From: CAYYYG01 sp964490875
Lineage (GTDB): Bacteria; Patescibacteriota; Microgenomatia; UBA1406; GWC2-37-13
NCBI GenBank assembly: GCA_964490875.1
Contig: CAZBEF010000011.1
Span: forward strand, 1-43,790
Reading direction: 5' to 3'
DNA length: 43,790 nt
The position numbers and the translations under genes were made by a program. This document shows, one piece after another, positions 1-9,721 of this stretch (positions are counted from its first letter, which is position 1; each line of letters opens with the position of its first letter). The notes beneath the pieces were generated by a model. The model was given only the letters and a program-made list of their open reading frames with translations, did not search any database and was not told the origin of the DNA.

Positions 1-83
1 GCAGATGTCTGTGCAAAAATTAATTTAGGGAATAAGAAGGCGATGAATATACTGATAAGGAGAACTCGGTTTATCATGATTTA

Positions 84-848
84 TTATACCTGTGATTCTT
101 CATTTGCTTCCGTGAATTGTGCTTTCATCCATGCATCTTTTGTTGGAGAATCTTGTTCAAATGTATAGTTACATTTTTCCATTTCCTGTTGAATCTCACC
201 ACAAATTCTTTGAATCTCCTGATAGATTTCTTTTCTTTCACTTTCTTGTAAATCCTCTTTATTTCCAGCAAATTCGACTTCTATTTGATCAAGTCTGGAT
301 CCTTTTTTTACCACAGCTTCATGTAAACGATCAAATGTAACTTTATAGTCGCGATTACCGGTATGTATTATTATTCCTTGTCGATCTTTTTGCATTAACG
401 GGCCCAAATGTCTATATCCTGCTAATTGAATTCGTGCATATTTGGCTGCAGCTGTTAATGCGGTTTCAATACCAGCGATATCTCGAGGTCTCGGTGGATC
501 TAATATATCATACTTGGCTACCGTTTCTTCACGTTCTAAAACATTACCTCCCTTTGGGTGTGCAGTTTTTGTTTTAAATTTAACAAGATGTGGTTTTTCC
601 GGATCATATATTTCTACCATTGGTCCTGCTCCATCTTCTTGGGATATATAATACTTACGAAACGTAGTCTCTTTAGCTAATTGTTGTAACTGGAACGGAT
701 CTCCCTCTTTTTGGAAGACAGCAGTTAAATCGTCAAATAATGTATAGATATCTCTGGTGTTTGGAGCCAGTGTGAGTTTTTGTTCTATTTCAATGTGTGA
801 TTGTTCTTTATGGCCAGGTTTCTCTCCCATATGATCAGTTAAAAGCAT
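84..848 (-). CDS. CYTH-domain (triphosphate tunnel) protein
   Basis: A 254-aa protein. Near the N-terminus HIEIEQKL fits the ExExK signature of CYTH/triphosphate tunnel metalloenzymes, which bind triphosphates through charged beta strands. Later strand-like segments with alternating charge (VKFKTKT, LEREE, YKVTFDRL, QIEVEF) are in the order expected of a tunnel fold. The family includes inorganic triphosphatase, thiamine triphosphatase and class IV adenylate cyclase; the substrate cannot be chosen here. The C-terminal 50 residues are helical and charged. An extended -10 box lies so close to the annotated ATG (848) that transcription would begin inside it, so the in-frame ATG at 830 (MGEKPGHK) may be the real start. 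It is divergent from obg. Family call fairly sure, function open. Confidence 0.7.
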   Translation of the reverse strand: MLLTDHMGEKPGHKEQSHIEIEQKLTLAPNTRDIYTLFDDLTAVFQKEGDPFQLQQLAKETTFRKYYISQEDGAGPMVEIYDPEKPHLVKFKTKTAHPKGGNVLEREETVAKYDILDPPRPRDIAGIETALTAAAKYARIQLAGYRHLGPLMQKDRQGIIIHTGNRDYKVTFDRLHEAVVKKGSRLDQIEVEFAGNKEDLQESERKEIYQEIQRICGEIQQEMEKCNYTFEQDSPTKDAWMKAQFTEANEESQV

Positions 849-849
849 T

Positions 850-858
850 ATTATACCA
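850..858 (-). promoter_or_regulatory. Extended -10 promoter of the CYTH gene
   Basis: On the minus strand this reads TGGTATAAT, a perfect extended -10 (TGnTATAAT). Transcription should begin about seven bases downstream, near 843, which favours a nearly leaderless message started at the ATG at 830. The same TCTGGTATAAT string precedes the regulator gene at 36416. Confidence 0.55.
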
Positions 859-950
859 GATTGGAATTAAGTACATATACTATCTGAACGAGTTATAATG
901 ATAATTTAAGGTATACTTGTATCAATTAAAAATAAGAAAAAAAGATTCTT

Positions 951-1886
951 ATGTTTGTCGATGAGGCGGAAATTACGGTACAGGGAGGCCATGGCGGGCC
1001 TGGAAAAGTGGCGTTCTTTGCCATGAAGGCTGGTCCAAGCGGCGGCAACGGCGGCCGGGGCGGCGATGTATATGCTGTGGTAAACAACAACCTTTCCAGT
1101 CTTAAACGCTATGTTGAAAAAATTACGTTTAATGCAGAAGACGGACAGCCAGGCCGATCTAACCGGCGAGTTGGTTTAAACGGAAAAGATCTAATTCTTC
1201 AGGTCCCCAACGGTACAACAATCATAGATAAAGAAACCGGTGAAGAAGTAGAACTCAATCTGCAAAATCCGCAAATACTTTTATCCAAAGGAGGCATCGG
1301 CGGCCGGGGCAATGACGCATTCAAATCATCTACTCATCAGACACCGCGCCATGCAGAACCAGGCAAGGCTGCAAAAGAACGGCATCTTAAATTAATCCAG
1401 AAACTTATCGCCGATTACGGGCTGATCGGTTTGCCGAATGCGGGTAAAAGCAGCCTGTTAAATGTTTTGACAGCGGCAAATGTCCGGACAGCCCCGTACC
1501 CGTTCACAACTCTCGAACCAAATCTAGGTGCTTATTATGGGAAAGTTATCGCCGATATCCCTGGTCTTATAGAAGGCGCCTCGGGCGGAAAAGGACTGGG
1601 TATTAAATTTTTGCGTCATATAGAAAAAGTTAAACTGCTTCTCCATTGTATTTCTGCAGAGTCGGAGGATGTTGAAAAGGATTATAAAACAGTTATAAAA
1701 GAGCTGGCACAGTATAATGAATCACTCACCCATAAAAAATCGGTAATTCTTCTTACAAAAATTGATCTTGCTACGCCGGAAGAAGTTCAAAAAAAGCTAA
1801 AAATTCTACATAAATTTAACGAAAATGTGATTCCCCTCACAATTTTGGATGATGCTACCTTAGTTCCTCTTAAAAAGATTCTCTAA
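951..1886 (+). CDS. obg: Obg/CgtA GTPase, short form without the C-terminal domain
   Basis: Obg GTPases act in late 50S ribosome assembly and stress control. The N-terminal Gly-rich Obg fold is clear (GGHGGPGK, GGNGGRGGDVYAV, GGIGGRGNDAF). The G domain has G1 GLPNAGKSS, switch I APYPFTTLEPN, G3 DIPGLIEGA and the Obg-typical LGIKFLRHIEK. G4 is TKID instead of the usual NKxD, and G5 is hard to place (PLTILD). At 311 aa it ends right after the G domain and lacks the C-terminal OCT extension of many Obg proteins. A TATACT box at 912-917 lies upstream; no SD is seen. Composition is somewhat richer in G+C than the next gene. The identification is secure; the altered G4 and the missing tail are the odd points. 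Confidence 0.92.
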   Translation: MFVDEAEITVQGGHGGPGKVAFFAMKAGPSGGNGGRGGDVYAVVNNNLSSLKRYVEKITFNAEDGQPGRSNRRVGLNGKDLILQVPNGTTIIDKETGEEVELNLQNPQILLSKGGIGGRGNDAFKSSTHQTPRHAEPGKAAKERHLKLIQKLIADYGLIGLPNAGKSSLLNVLTAANVRTAPYPFTTLEPNLGAYYGKVIADIPGLIEGASGGKGLGIKFLRHIEKVKLLLHCISAESEDVEKDYKTVIKELAQYNESLTHKKSVILLTKIDLATPEEVQKKLKILHKFNENVIPLTILDDATLVPLKKIL

Positions 1887-2026
1887 TTTCATAGAGTTTT
1901 CAGGACATGCTGTTTCTTCTCCATATCTGGTAAATTCATTAAAATCCCCAAGCGTATTTGAGCTTGAAAGTGTATGTACTATAGGATATAATTTATCTAT
2001 TAAAATACATAAATATTACGTATTTT

Positions 2027-5000
2027 ATGACAGAGCAACCTACTAACACAGACAAAATTCATTCTAGAGCTGAATTAGACAGCTATAAGGATCAGTATAT
2101 TGACATACTCAGACAAGAAGGAATAACAATACCTGAGCTCAAAATAAATCCTTTATTCTCTGCCGAACATACGAAAGCCGCAGAACATTTATTTGGAATG
2201 ATATTTTCTGATCCTCATGATCCGCGTTGGTTGATAGTTGAAACCTATTTAAATAATGAACGCGAATTAAATACATTTGGCAATAATAAACCTAAAGCAG
2301 TTCATAGAGAGGCTTCTATGCAAGCTGTATATCTAACATCGGACGAAGATCATGAAAGTGGCAGAAATCGGTATGCACGAATTGATTCTGATTTTAATAT
2401 ACGCCATTTTGCACGAGCAGAAGCAAATTTAAAAATGTATCCGAATTTGCAGAATGCATTTGAAGGTTCTTCCGGGATGTTACTTCCGAGTGATATCGCT
2501 AAAAATGGTCAAATTCGTGGCATGCCAGAACAAGATGCGCAAGAATGTTATGAATTAAATTTTTTAAACGACTCACTTCCAGTAGGAATTGTATTGCATA
2601 GAACGAAAGGTGTTAAAGAAGATCATAATCCCGACATGCAACCATATAACATAACCGCATGTCCAGAAGCTTTATATCAATTAGTAATGTTCGGTGACGC
2701 AGCTAAAGTACATGCTTGGGGAACTGATAGTAAAAGAAATAGAGGAAAAGTAAATAAGGAGGGTCTTCGTCAAGGACCTAAACCAAAAGGAGCAACATAT
2801 ATCAGTCGTGTTGGATTTAATGTACATCATGAAGGAGATCATTTAGTAATCTCGGTTACAAATATTCAAAATAACAATAAATTATTCCCAAACTTTGTTC
2901 ATAAATTTGCAAATAAATTAGCAGCAGTAAATAGATCAGATAATACAAATGGAAATGGGATTAAAAATGAACCTATTGTTCTGTTACTCGAAAGAGTTCA
3001 GCAATTAGCACAGGTTTTAGAAGAACAAACAGGAACCAAAGTAGAAGTACGCGGACTTGCCAATCCAAGACCAAAAACTTTAGAAGGAAATGAAGAAGCA
3101 CTTCAAAGACTTCAATCAAAATACACAAAAAGTTTAGAAGCGGTAGGTATAAAACCTATAAATAGAAAATGGCGGCGGGGCGCTATCGCCGAAGATACTG
3201 GTGAAGCTGTTTCTTCAGCTGCATCAGTTGATGCATCACCTAAGGTTCAACAAGTCGCGCAGACTTCCCCAATAGAATCGCCACCTGAATATATACAAAT
3301 AGCATCTGTAATTTATCCTGAAGCAGATGTAAATAATCTAACTTCCGAACAGAAAGATATCCTTCATAAAATAATGACAGCTGGTACGGAGATTATGGAA
3401 CAAAATCCGGGAATTTCTGAGGATAAATTAGTGGAAATGATTAATGAACGGGTGCATATTCCAGGGTATCGGCAGGGTCTACAACCCGCTGCAGTAGAAG
3501 CAAAAGAAGCAGAAGTTATTGACGAACAAAAAGCAGAACCTGCACCACAACCTAAGGAATTAATTATTACTGACGAATATTATTTGCGATATTTAAACGG
3601 AGAATTTCCCCAGTATGGCGAACTTGCTGCGCAAATATTCCATGGAGCGGATGTAAATAAACTTTCTCCAGAGCAACAACAGACATTGACAAGTATTTTA
3701 GACGCAGCAGTCATGGTACGAAAACAAAATCCTGGTAATACAGAAGAAGAGCTGCAGCAGAAAATCTCTGTTGTTATCTCTGATATTTTAAAACCCAGAA
3801 ATAATGTAAACAATGCGACTATAGAAAAAGATACAGTGCCGGAAGACCAATTACATGTAACTTCACCTGCTGTTATTGCCCAAAATCCTGAAACCACCCC
3901 CGAAACAAGAAGGGTTAATAGAATAGTAGAAAATAAGAGAGCTCTTCAAAGAATGCAGATAAACCGTACAATTAGCGAGCAATTAGCTGAAGATGCATGG
4001 AATGTAACACCTAAAGCTGTTGCTTTTCAACATAATGGCCAGGTTTTCAGAAATGGAGTAAATCAGGTGGCGGTAATTCCACTCGATAAGAATGCTGCAT
4101 ATGCGGTAGTACCGGATTCAGCCTATCGGGTGCAAATTGAGGGATGGCAAGATCCGCATGTAGTTGCCGCGAAATTAGCAGACACATTTCCGGGAAATAC
4201 TTCGCCCCGCATGTGGAAATTACGTTCGGATTATACTGGCGATGAATGGAAGCCGAAAAAGAAACCGAAAGTTACGCCGCCGGTTATACCGCCTTCCGAA
4301 CCAGATGATTTAGATCCGGCAGATAATCCTCCTCCGCCGCCAATAAAACCGAATATGCAGCCAAATGTGCCGGGATATAGTGCACCTAACTTTCAGGGAG
4401 GTCCGCCGCTTATTAATCCAAACCGAGCAAATAGCGGCCAGAGAAATAGTAAAGGCAGAAAGAATAAAAACCAAGCAGGTGAAGTTGCAAAAGCAGCTGC
4501 AGTATTTACTGGTAAAGCAGCGCTTGTAACAGGCAAATTTGCAGGAAAAGTAGCACTAAAAGCAACCATTGCCACTGCAAAAGGAGCATTTAAGGTAGCT
4601 ACTGCCGAAAGAACGCGGGCTATAGCATGGGCTGTAACAAAAACAACAATAAAGGTTGCAGCATATACAGTTCTTTCACCCGTATTTATGTATGTTGCAG
4701 CACATGATGATTTATCATCCGATGAAGGTGTGGAAAGAGTTCATTCTCCAGCCTATTGGCGCTGGCGAAAGGCAGGAAAAATGGCGGGTAGAGCTTTTCA
4801 TGAAACTGGGCTAGCTTACATGAAGTTTGGTGCAGTTGGCGGAGAAATGTTCGGAGATCATGAGACAAATGAATTTGTTGATCAGTTATATCTTAAAAAA
4901 TCCCGAGAATGGGAAGCTGATGACGAACAAACAAGACAAAGACGTGCAGCAGAAGAAAAAATAAAGGGCAGCTGGAATCCGGTGAACTGGTTAGGCGATG

Positions 5001-6640
5001 CACTGAATACCATCAATCCGTCTGTTGAAGATATACAGCGGGGTCATGCTGATGCGCAGGCAGCATGGGGCAAAGAACGTAGGGATAACGCCTACGACAG
5101 ACTGGAACATGAGTACGGTCCCCAAGAAGCAAAACGAATAATGGCTGATTTGGAGAATCAAGGATTAGACCCGAAGGATATTGAGAAAGCTGCAAAACAG
5201 AAAGTTAATGATACTCGAGATGCTGAAGATACGGAAAAGACGTGGAGAAAAATAGAAAAACAACACGGCAAGGCAGTGGCGGATGCACTTCGCGGTAGCG
5301 GCGCCGACTTAACTGATATGGGATTGATTCATGCCGCAGATGATATTGCCGATAGAAAACGCAGAGAACAAGAAGCTGCCGATGCTGCAGAGCGAGAAGC
5401 ACAGAATAGAGAAAACGCAGAAGCAAAAGTACGGAAAATACTTGGCCCTCATGCTGATGAATTCTTAGATCAACATACAGGTGAACCAGTTAATTGGATT
5501 ATTGAAAAAGCACAACAACAATCTGAGAAAGAACAGCGGGAAAGAGATATGCGAGCATACTATGAAAAACAAGAAAAGAAGCAACAAGAAGAAAGAGAAC
5601 GTAAAGAAGCTGAGAGACTGAGAAAGGAAAAAGAAAAACTAGAAAGAGAAGAAGAAGATAGAATTAAAGCGGAAAGAAGAAAGGAAAAAGAAGATGCTGA
5701 GATAGCTGCTCAAAACGCCGAAGGACCAGCTAAACCGCAAAAACCTCAATCACACCATATACCTCAGAGTCGATCCGATTCACAACCAGAGCCAAGGCCA
5801 CAACCGCCGGCATATGTTCCGCCACAACCTGAGAGCCGTCCAGCAAAACAACCAGAGCCAGCGCCGCAAAAACCAGATCAAAAGCCAGCGCAAACAAGGT
5901 CATCTCCGGATGCAAAACAAGGAGGCGGATCGTTCGAACGAATTCAACATCATGATGATGCGCAAGAAGAACGGCCTGCAAAACAAGAAGCTCAGCCTCA
6001 GAAACCGCCACAACAGCCGGCCGAACGTGCACCTCAACCTCGGCCACAAAGAGCGCCTGAGCCGGCGCCATTGCCTCCACCTCAGCCTCCTGCTATTGAA
6101 TCAAAACCACAGCAGTCACCTGTTCAGCCACCAGAAAAAAAAGCAGAGGAACCACCACCTCCGCCTGTTACTGTTCCTGTATATCAGTACTCGCCTCCTC
6201 CAAGAAAAGAAGTTGAACCGCAAAAGCCGCCAGAACCTAAAGTTCCAGAACAAAAAATGCAAGAACAGCCACCAGAACCGGAGCCGCAGAAGCCGGAGCC
6301 TCCACCAGAGGTTGCACCACAACAATCTTCTGCTCAGCCAGACGCACCATCATCTGAAGAACCAGAAGTATTGCCAGGTATTCATCAGTCGTACACAGCA
6401 GAAGAAAATACGAGAGAACCAATTTCTGGAAATGATCTCGCAGACTTGTATGATAGAGTACGTTCAATTGGTGAAGATGTAACAGAAACGCCAGAAGCAC
6501 AGCATGAGATTGCACGTAGTAAATTGCAAGAAATAGAAAATGCGTTAAATTCCGGAAATTTTGTAACAGATGATGATAAAAATAATGCAGCTATTATAAA
6601 AAAGGCGATAGATAAAACAAAAGAATTATTCGACAAATAA
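2027..6640 (+). CDS. Giant multi-region protein of unknown function (1537 aa)
   Basis: I do not recognise a family. Regions in order: a globular, Asn-rich N-terminal part (about 1-380); two related segments near 424-475 and 531-585 (YPEADVNNLTSEQKDIL and FHGADVNKLSPEQQQTL, each followed by a QNPG-containing helix); a second globular part (about 640-750); a Pro-rich linker; an Ala/Lys-rich helical stretch (about 817-890) that could lie in or on a membrane; a charged part; a Lys/Glu/Arg coiled coil (about 1118-1225); a roughly 200-residue Pro/Gln/Glu-rich low-complexity tract (about 1238-1435); and a short helical C-terminus. No signal peptide is evident. A TATAAT box lies at 1987-1992, about 35 bases upstream, with no SD. 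It stands alone between obg and the glycan genes. A scaffold or envelope-associated role is only a guess. Confidence 0.8.
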   Translation: MTEQPTNTDKIHSRAELDSYKDQYIDILRQEGITIPELKINPLFSAEHTKAAEHLFGMIFSDPHDPRWLIVETYLNNERELNTFGNNKPKAVHREASMQAVYLTSDEDHESGRNRYARIDSDFNIRHFARAEANLKMYPNLQNAFEGSSGMLLPSDIAKNGQIRGMPEQDAQECYELNFLNDSLPVGIVLHRTKGVKEDHNPDMQPYNITACPEALYQLVMFGDAAKVHAWGTDSKRNRGKVNKEGLRQGPKPKGATYISRVGFNVHHEGDHLVISVTNIQNNNKLFPNFVHKFANKLAAVNRSDNTNGNGIKNEPIVLLLERVQQLAQVLEEQTGTKVEVRGLANPRPKTLEGNEEALQRLQSKYTKSLEAVGIKPINRKWRRGAIAEDTGEAVSSAASVDASPKVQQVAQTSPIESPPEYIQIASVIYPEADVNNLTSEQKDILHKIMTAGTEIMEQNPGISEDKLVEMINERVHIPGYRQGLQPAAVEAKEAEVIDEQKAEPAPQPKELIITDEYYLRYLNGEFPQYGELAAQIFHGADVNKLSPEQQQTLTSILDAAVMVRKQNPGNTEEELQQKISVVISDILKPRNNVNNATIEKDTVPEDQLHVTSPAVIAQNPETTPETRRVNRIVENKRALQRMQINRTISEQLAEDAWNVTPKAVAFQHNGQVFRNGVNQVAVIPLDKNAAYAVVPDSAYRVQIEGWQDPHVVAAKLADTFPGNTSPRMWKLRSDYTGDEWKPKKKPKVTPPVIPPSEPDDLDPADNPPPPPIKPNMQPNVPGYSAPNFQGGPPLINPNRANSGQRNSKGRKNKNQAGEVAKAAAVFTGKAALVTGKFAGKVALKATIATAKGAFKVATAERTRAIAWAVTKTTIKVAAYTVLSPVFMYVAAHDDLSSDEGVERVHSPAYWRWRKAGKMAGRAFHETGLAYMKFGAVGGEMFGDHETNEFVDQLYLKKSREWEADDEQTRQRRAAEEKIKGSWNPVNWLGDALNTINPSVEDIQRGHADAQAAWGKERRDNAYDRLEHEYGPQEAKRIMADLENQGLDPKDIEKAAKQKVNDTRDAEDTEKTWRKIEKQHGKAVADALRGSGADLTDMGLIHAADDIADRKRREQEAADAAEREAQNRENAEAKVRKILGPHADEFLDQHTGEPVNWIIEKAQQQSEKEQRERDMRAYYEKQEKKQQEERERKEAERLRKEKEKLEREEEDRIKAERRKEKEDAEIAAQNAEGPAKPQKPQSHHIPQSRSDSQPEPRPQPPAYVPPQPESRPAKQPEPAPQKPDQKPAQTRSSPDAKQGGGSFERIQHHDDAQEERPAKQEAQPQKPPQQPAERAPQPRPQRAPEPAPLPPPQPPAIESKPQQSPVQPPEKKAEEPPPPPVTVPVYQYSPPPRKEVEPQKPPEPKVPEQKMQEQPPEPEPQKPEPPPEVAPQQSSAQPDAPSSEEPEVLPGIHQSYTAEENTREPISGNDLADLYDRVRSIGEDVTETPEAQHEIARSKLQEIENALNSGNFVTDDDKNNAAIIKKAIDKTKELFDK

Positions 6641-6792
6641 TAATTTTCTTCATACATTTTGATACAGTAATACTTATTGCATCTCAAAAATATCTTCGTT
6701 ATAGTGATTATAAGCCACACAAAAATCCCTGCTAGTACCGGCTCAAAACGAGATCGAATTATAAATTCTGCTTTTTTTTATAGGTTTATCTG

Positions 6793-8412
6793 ATGGAAAT
6801 AATCAGCAGTTCTGAAGTTACTGAACTAAATCAACCAACAACAATAGATTATTTATCAGGAATAAAAAAATTATTTCGAGGCCCCGAAATACGGCCAATA
6901 AACCGGGAGAACGGTTTAAGAGGTTTTCATTACAAAGGAAAAGAATTTATCCACCATTCATCGCTTCATCATTCGGAAAGTGCTTTCTATTCGCTAGCCA
7001 CAGGGCAAAAAATTTTCTTATTTCTCATTTCAATCCTTCTAATTCTCTGTTTTGCATTAAACTGGCATGACACACTGGTTCTATTTGTTTCTGTAATTAC
7101 ATTTTTATACTTCAGCGATTTATTATTCAATCTATTTCTTATCTACCGCAGTTTCTCCAAATCGCCGGCAATCAAAGTTACCGATGAAGAAATAGCCGCA
7201 GCCCACCCTTCGGATTGGAAAGGCTACACGATATTCTGCCCGTTATACAAAGAATGGGAAGTGATTCCCCAGTTCGTTACCGCAATGAGCCGCCTCGATT
7301 ATCCGCAGGAGAAACTACAGATAATTTTACTTCTTGAGGAGGATGATAAGGAGTCTTTAGAAAATGTAAAAAAATTCAGCCTGCCGAAAAATGTAGAAGT
7401 GATTGTGGTCCCCCATTCGATGCCGAAAACTAAACCAAAAGCATTGAATTACGGTTTGCAGTTTGCAAAAGGAGAATATGTAGTTATTTATGATGCCGAA
7501 GATATACCGGATGCACGGCAGTTAAAAAAAGTTATATTAGCATTTAAAAAAGCCGATCCTAAAACAATCTGCGTGCAGGCAAAGTTAAATTTTTATAATC
7601 CACACCAGAATATATTAACAAGAGTTTTTACAGCAGAATATGCGCTATGGTTTGACTTGGTGTTAACCGGTCTTCAATCTATTCATGCGCCGCTTCCGCT
7701 GGGCGGAACTTCCAACCATTTCCGGCGAACCGATCTTCATAAACTGCGCGGATGGGATTCGTTCAATGTTACCGAAGACTGCGATTTAGGAATCCGCCTC
7801 GTGAAGTCGGGTTACTTAACTGCCGTTGTAGATTCGACAACATTGGAAGAAGCAAACAGCAGTTTGGGCAACTGGATGAATCAGCGTACCCGCTGGATTA
7901 AAGGGTACATTCAAACATATTTTGTTCATACCCGCAATATGTTTGCCTTTATGCACTCGCCTCACAAATCGCATCTTATTACCTTTCATTTAATTGTCGG
8001 CGGAAAAATTCTATCGATGCTTATAAACCCTTTAATGTGGATTATAACCATTAGCTACTTCGCCTTCCGGCCGATTGTAGGTCCTACCATTGAATCGTTT
8101 TACCCCACGCCGGTTTTATATATGGGATTGTTTTCGCTGGTTATAGGCAACTTTCTGTATATGTATTACTACATGATCGGCTGCGCCAAACGCGAATACG
8201 ACGACATCATAAAATATGTGATTCTCGTACCGTTTTACTGGCTTCTTATGAGTGTAGCTGCTTTCCGGGCAGCCGTACAGGTAGTCACCAATCCGCATTA
8301 CTGGTTTAAGACAAAGCATGGATTGCATCTGAGAAATAAAAAGGCTTCGGAACAGGCAACAATGAATGTGGGAAATAAATTAGTAGATTCGGCCGTTGTG
8401 CAGACAGCCTAA
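6793..8412 (+). CDS. Membrane GT2 glycosyltransferase (cellulose synthase/hyaluronan synthase-like)
   Basis: A processive-type family 2 transferase. After about 70 residues come two membrane helices, then the GT-A domain with the full motif set: a CPLYKE start, LLLEEDD, DAED (DxD-like metal site), the GGTSNHFRR loop, TEDCDLG (catalytic TED) and QRTRWIKGY (QxxRW). Four or so C-terminal helices follow. This architecture extends or transfers sugars at the inner face of the membrane while moving product outward. It is the first gene of the glycan block and is followed after seven bases by the flippase. Donor sugar and product cannot be read from sequence. Confidence 0.88.
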   Translation: MEIISSSEVTELNQPTTIDYLSGIKKLFRGPEIRPINRENGLRGFHYKGKEFIHHSSLHHSESAFYSLATGQKIFLFLISILLILCFALNWHDTLVLFVSVITFLYFSDLLFNLFLIYRSFSKSPAIKVTDEEIAAAHPSDWKGYTIFCPLYKEWEVIPQFVTAMSRLDYPQEKLQIILLLEEDDKESLENVKKFSLPKNVEVIVVPHSMPKTKPKALNYGLQFAKGEYVVIYDAEDIPDARQLKKVILAFKKADPKTICVQAKLNFYNPHQNILTRVFTAEYALWFDLVLTGLQSIHAPLPLGGTSNHFRRTDLHKLRGWDSFNVTEDCDLGIRLVKSGYLTAVVDSTTLEEANSSLGNWMNQRTRWIKGYIQTYFVHTRNMFAFMHSPHKSHLITFHLIVGGKILSMLINPLMWIITISYFAFRPIVGPTIESFYPTPVLYMGLFSLVIGNFLYMYYYMIGCAKREYDDIIKYVILVPFYWLLMSVAAFRAAVQVVTNPHYWFKTKHGLHLRNKKASEQATMNVGNKLVDSAVVQTA

Positions 8413-8419
8413 AGTCATT

Positions 8420-9694
8420 ATGAGAAAAAATAAAAAACTATACATTTCGGGAACGATACTGATGGCGGCAATAATGGCGTCTAATTTCATTAACTTTTTC
8501 TATAATGCACTGCTCGGGCGGTTTGTGACGGTAGAAGATTTCGGCATTATTATTCTTGTCTCGAATTTCTTTTATATTCTTAATATTTTTTTGAATGCAC
8601 TTGCCGGAACTGTAAATTACAAAGTCGCAGAGTTGGACGCTTCGCAAAATCATAACGTCAGCAATCAGTTTATATCGTACTTGTCGCAGCTCATTTTTAA
8701 AATAAGTCTGGTCTTCGCCGTTTTGTGGCTTATATGCTCGTCATATATTGCTTCTTTTTTCCACATTCATGTTATGGTTGTAATATTATTCACACCGCTG
8801 TTTATTTTTTATCCGTACGCGGCAATTGCGAGAGGATTTCTACAGGGAAAATTTTCATTCATAAAAGGAGCAGCGCTTACCTTGTTTGAACCGCTGGTCC
8901 GGCTTGCTGCAGTAGGTGCACTCCTCTATTATCAAAACCATTCGGATGCGTATATTTCTATTTATGTATCAGCAGTTGTGACGGGTTTATTCGCCATTGG
9001 TTTAATGATGCACCAGGTGTTTTCTAAAAATAAAACTCGATTTCATTTTCCCCGTACGTTTTATGTGAATGCAATAATCGCAGGCTGCAGCACCATTTCG
9101 TTTCTCGCGCTCGATGTTATGCTCGTTAAACATTTTCTCAACCCGACACTTGCAGGCCAATATTCGCTGTTGTCGCTTATCGGCAAAATAATTTATTTCC
9201 TGGGGACTTTGTTTAATGTTTTCACCATTTCTATTGCCAGCCGCGAATTGGGAATTTCCAAAAAGAAGTTTGTACCGTTTTATTATCTTATGCTGGGCGC
9301 GCTGCTTGCGAGCGGAACAGGATACATTGTTTTTGGAATCTTTGGCTACATTACCAATCCCCTTTTATTCGGACCGAAAGCATTCAGTATTCGGCCGTAT
9401 GAAACAGAGTATATTGGCGCGATGTTGTTGTTTACCTTAGGAAGCATGCTTATAACCTATCATCTCGCAAAAAAAGAGTACATATTTTCGACAGCCGGTT
9501 TAGTTTCTTCACTCGCGTTAGTTGTGGGCATTATCTTTTTTCATGCGAATCTTCAGCAGGTTGTGCAGAGTATTTTCTATACGAGCATTGCTTATTTTTC
9601 CATTTTATTTGTGATGCATATAAAACACAATTTTTTCTCAAAGGTTAGAGTAAGTACTATAGAAAATTTTACGTCACTGCACTCCTCGCAATGA
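8420..9694 (+). CDS. Polysaccharide flippase (MOP/Wzx-like)
   Basis: About 424 aa with roughly twelve hydrophobic helices. The N-terminus (NFFYNALLGRFVTVEDFG) is typical of Wzx/MurJ-superfamily lipid-linked sugar exporters, as is the YPYAAIARGFLQGKF segment. The start ATG at 8420 (MRKNKK) is preferred over a TTG at 8396 that would overlap the previous gene. It probably flips lipid-linked glycan made by the neighbouring transferases. The last eight codons and the stop lie within a dispersed palindromic repeat (9672-9696), so the tail NFTSLHSSQ is probably not conserved. Confidence 0.85.
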   Translation: MRKNKKLYISGTILMAAIMASNFINFFYNALLGRFVTVEDFGIIILVSNFFYILNIFLNALAGTVNYKVAELDASQNHNVSNQFISYLSQLIFKISLVFAVLWLICSSYIASFFHIHVMVVILFTPLFIFYPYAAIARGFLQGKFSFIKGAALTLFEPLVRLAAVGALLYYQNHSDAYISIYVSAVVTGLFAIGLMMHQVFSKNKTRFHFPRTFYVNAIIAGCSTISFLALDVMLVKHFLNPTLAGQYSLLSLIGKIIYFLGTLFNVFTISIASRELGISKKKFVPFYYLMLGALLASGTGYIVFGIFGYITNPLLFGPKAFSIRPYETEYIGAMLLFTLGSMLITYHLAKKEYIFSTAGLVSSLALVVGIIFFHANLQQVVQSIFYTSIAYFSILFVMHIKHNFFSKVRVSTIENFTSLHSSQ

Positions 9695-9696
9695 CG
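9672..9696 (-). repeat. Dispersed palindromic repeat, copy 1
   Basis: On the minus strand it starts CGTCATTGC and ends AGTGACG, so the arms can pair over a short loop. A related copy is at 31762-31785. It contains the stop codon of the flippase gene. Confidence 0.6.
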
Positions 9697-9721
9697 TAAA
9701 TTATCAGATGATTATTAAAAT

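Noticed and set aside
1..83. Open plus-strand frame from the left edge
   Set aside because: It continues only as an antisense frame of the CYTH gene and shows no recognisable protein, so 1-83 is left without a call.
5814..6482. 222-codon plus-strand frame and long minus-strand frames within the Pro/Gln-rich tract
   Set aside because: Low-complexity codons keep other frames open. Products are Arg/His/Leu-rich without any motif, and the main frame is continuous through the region.
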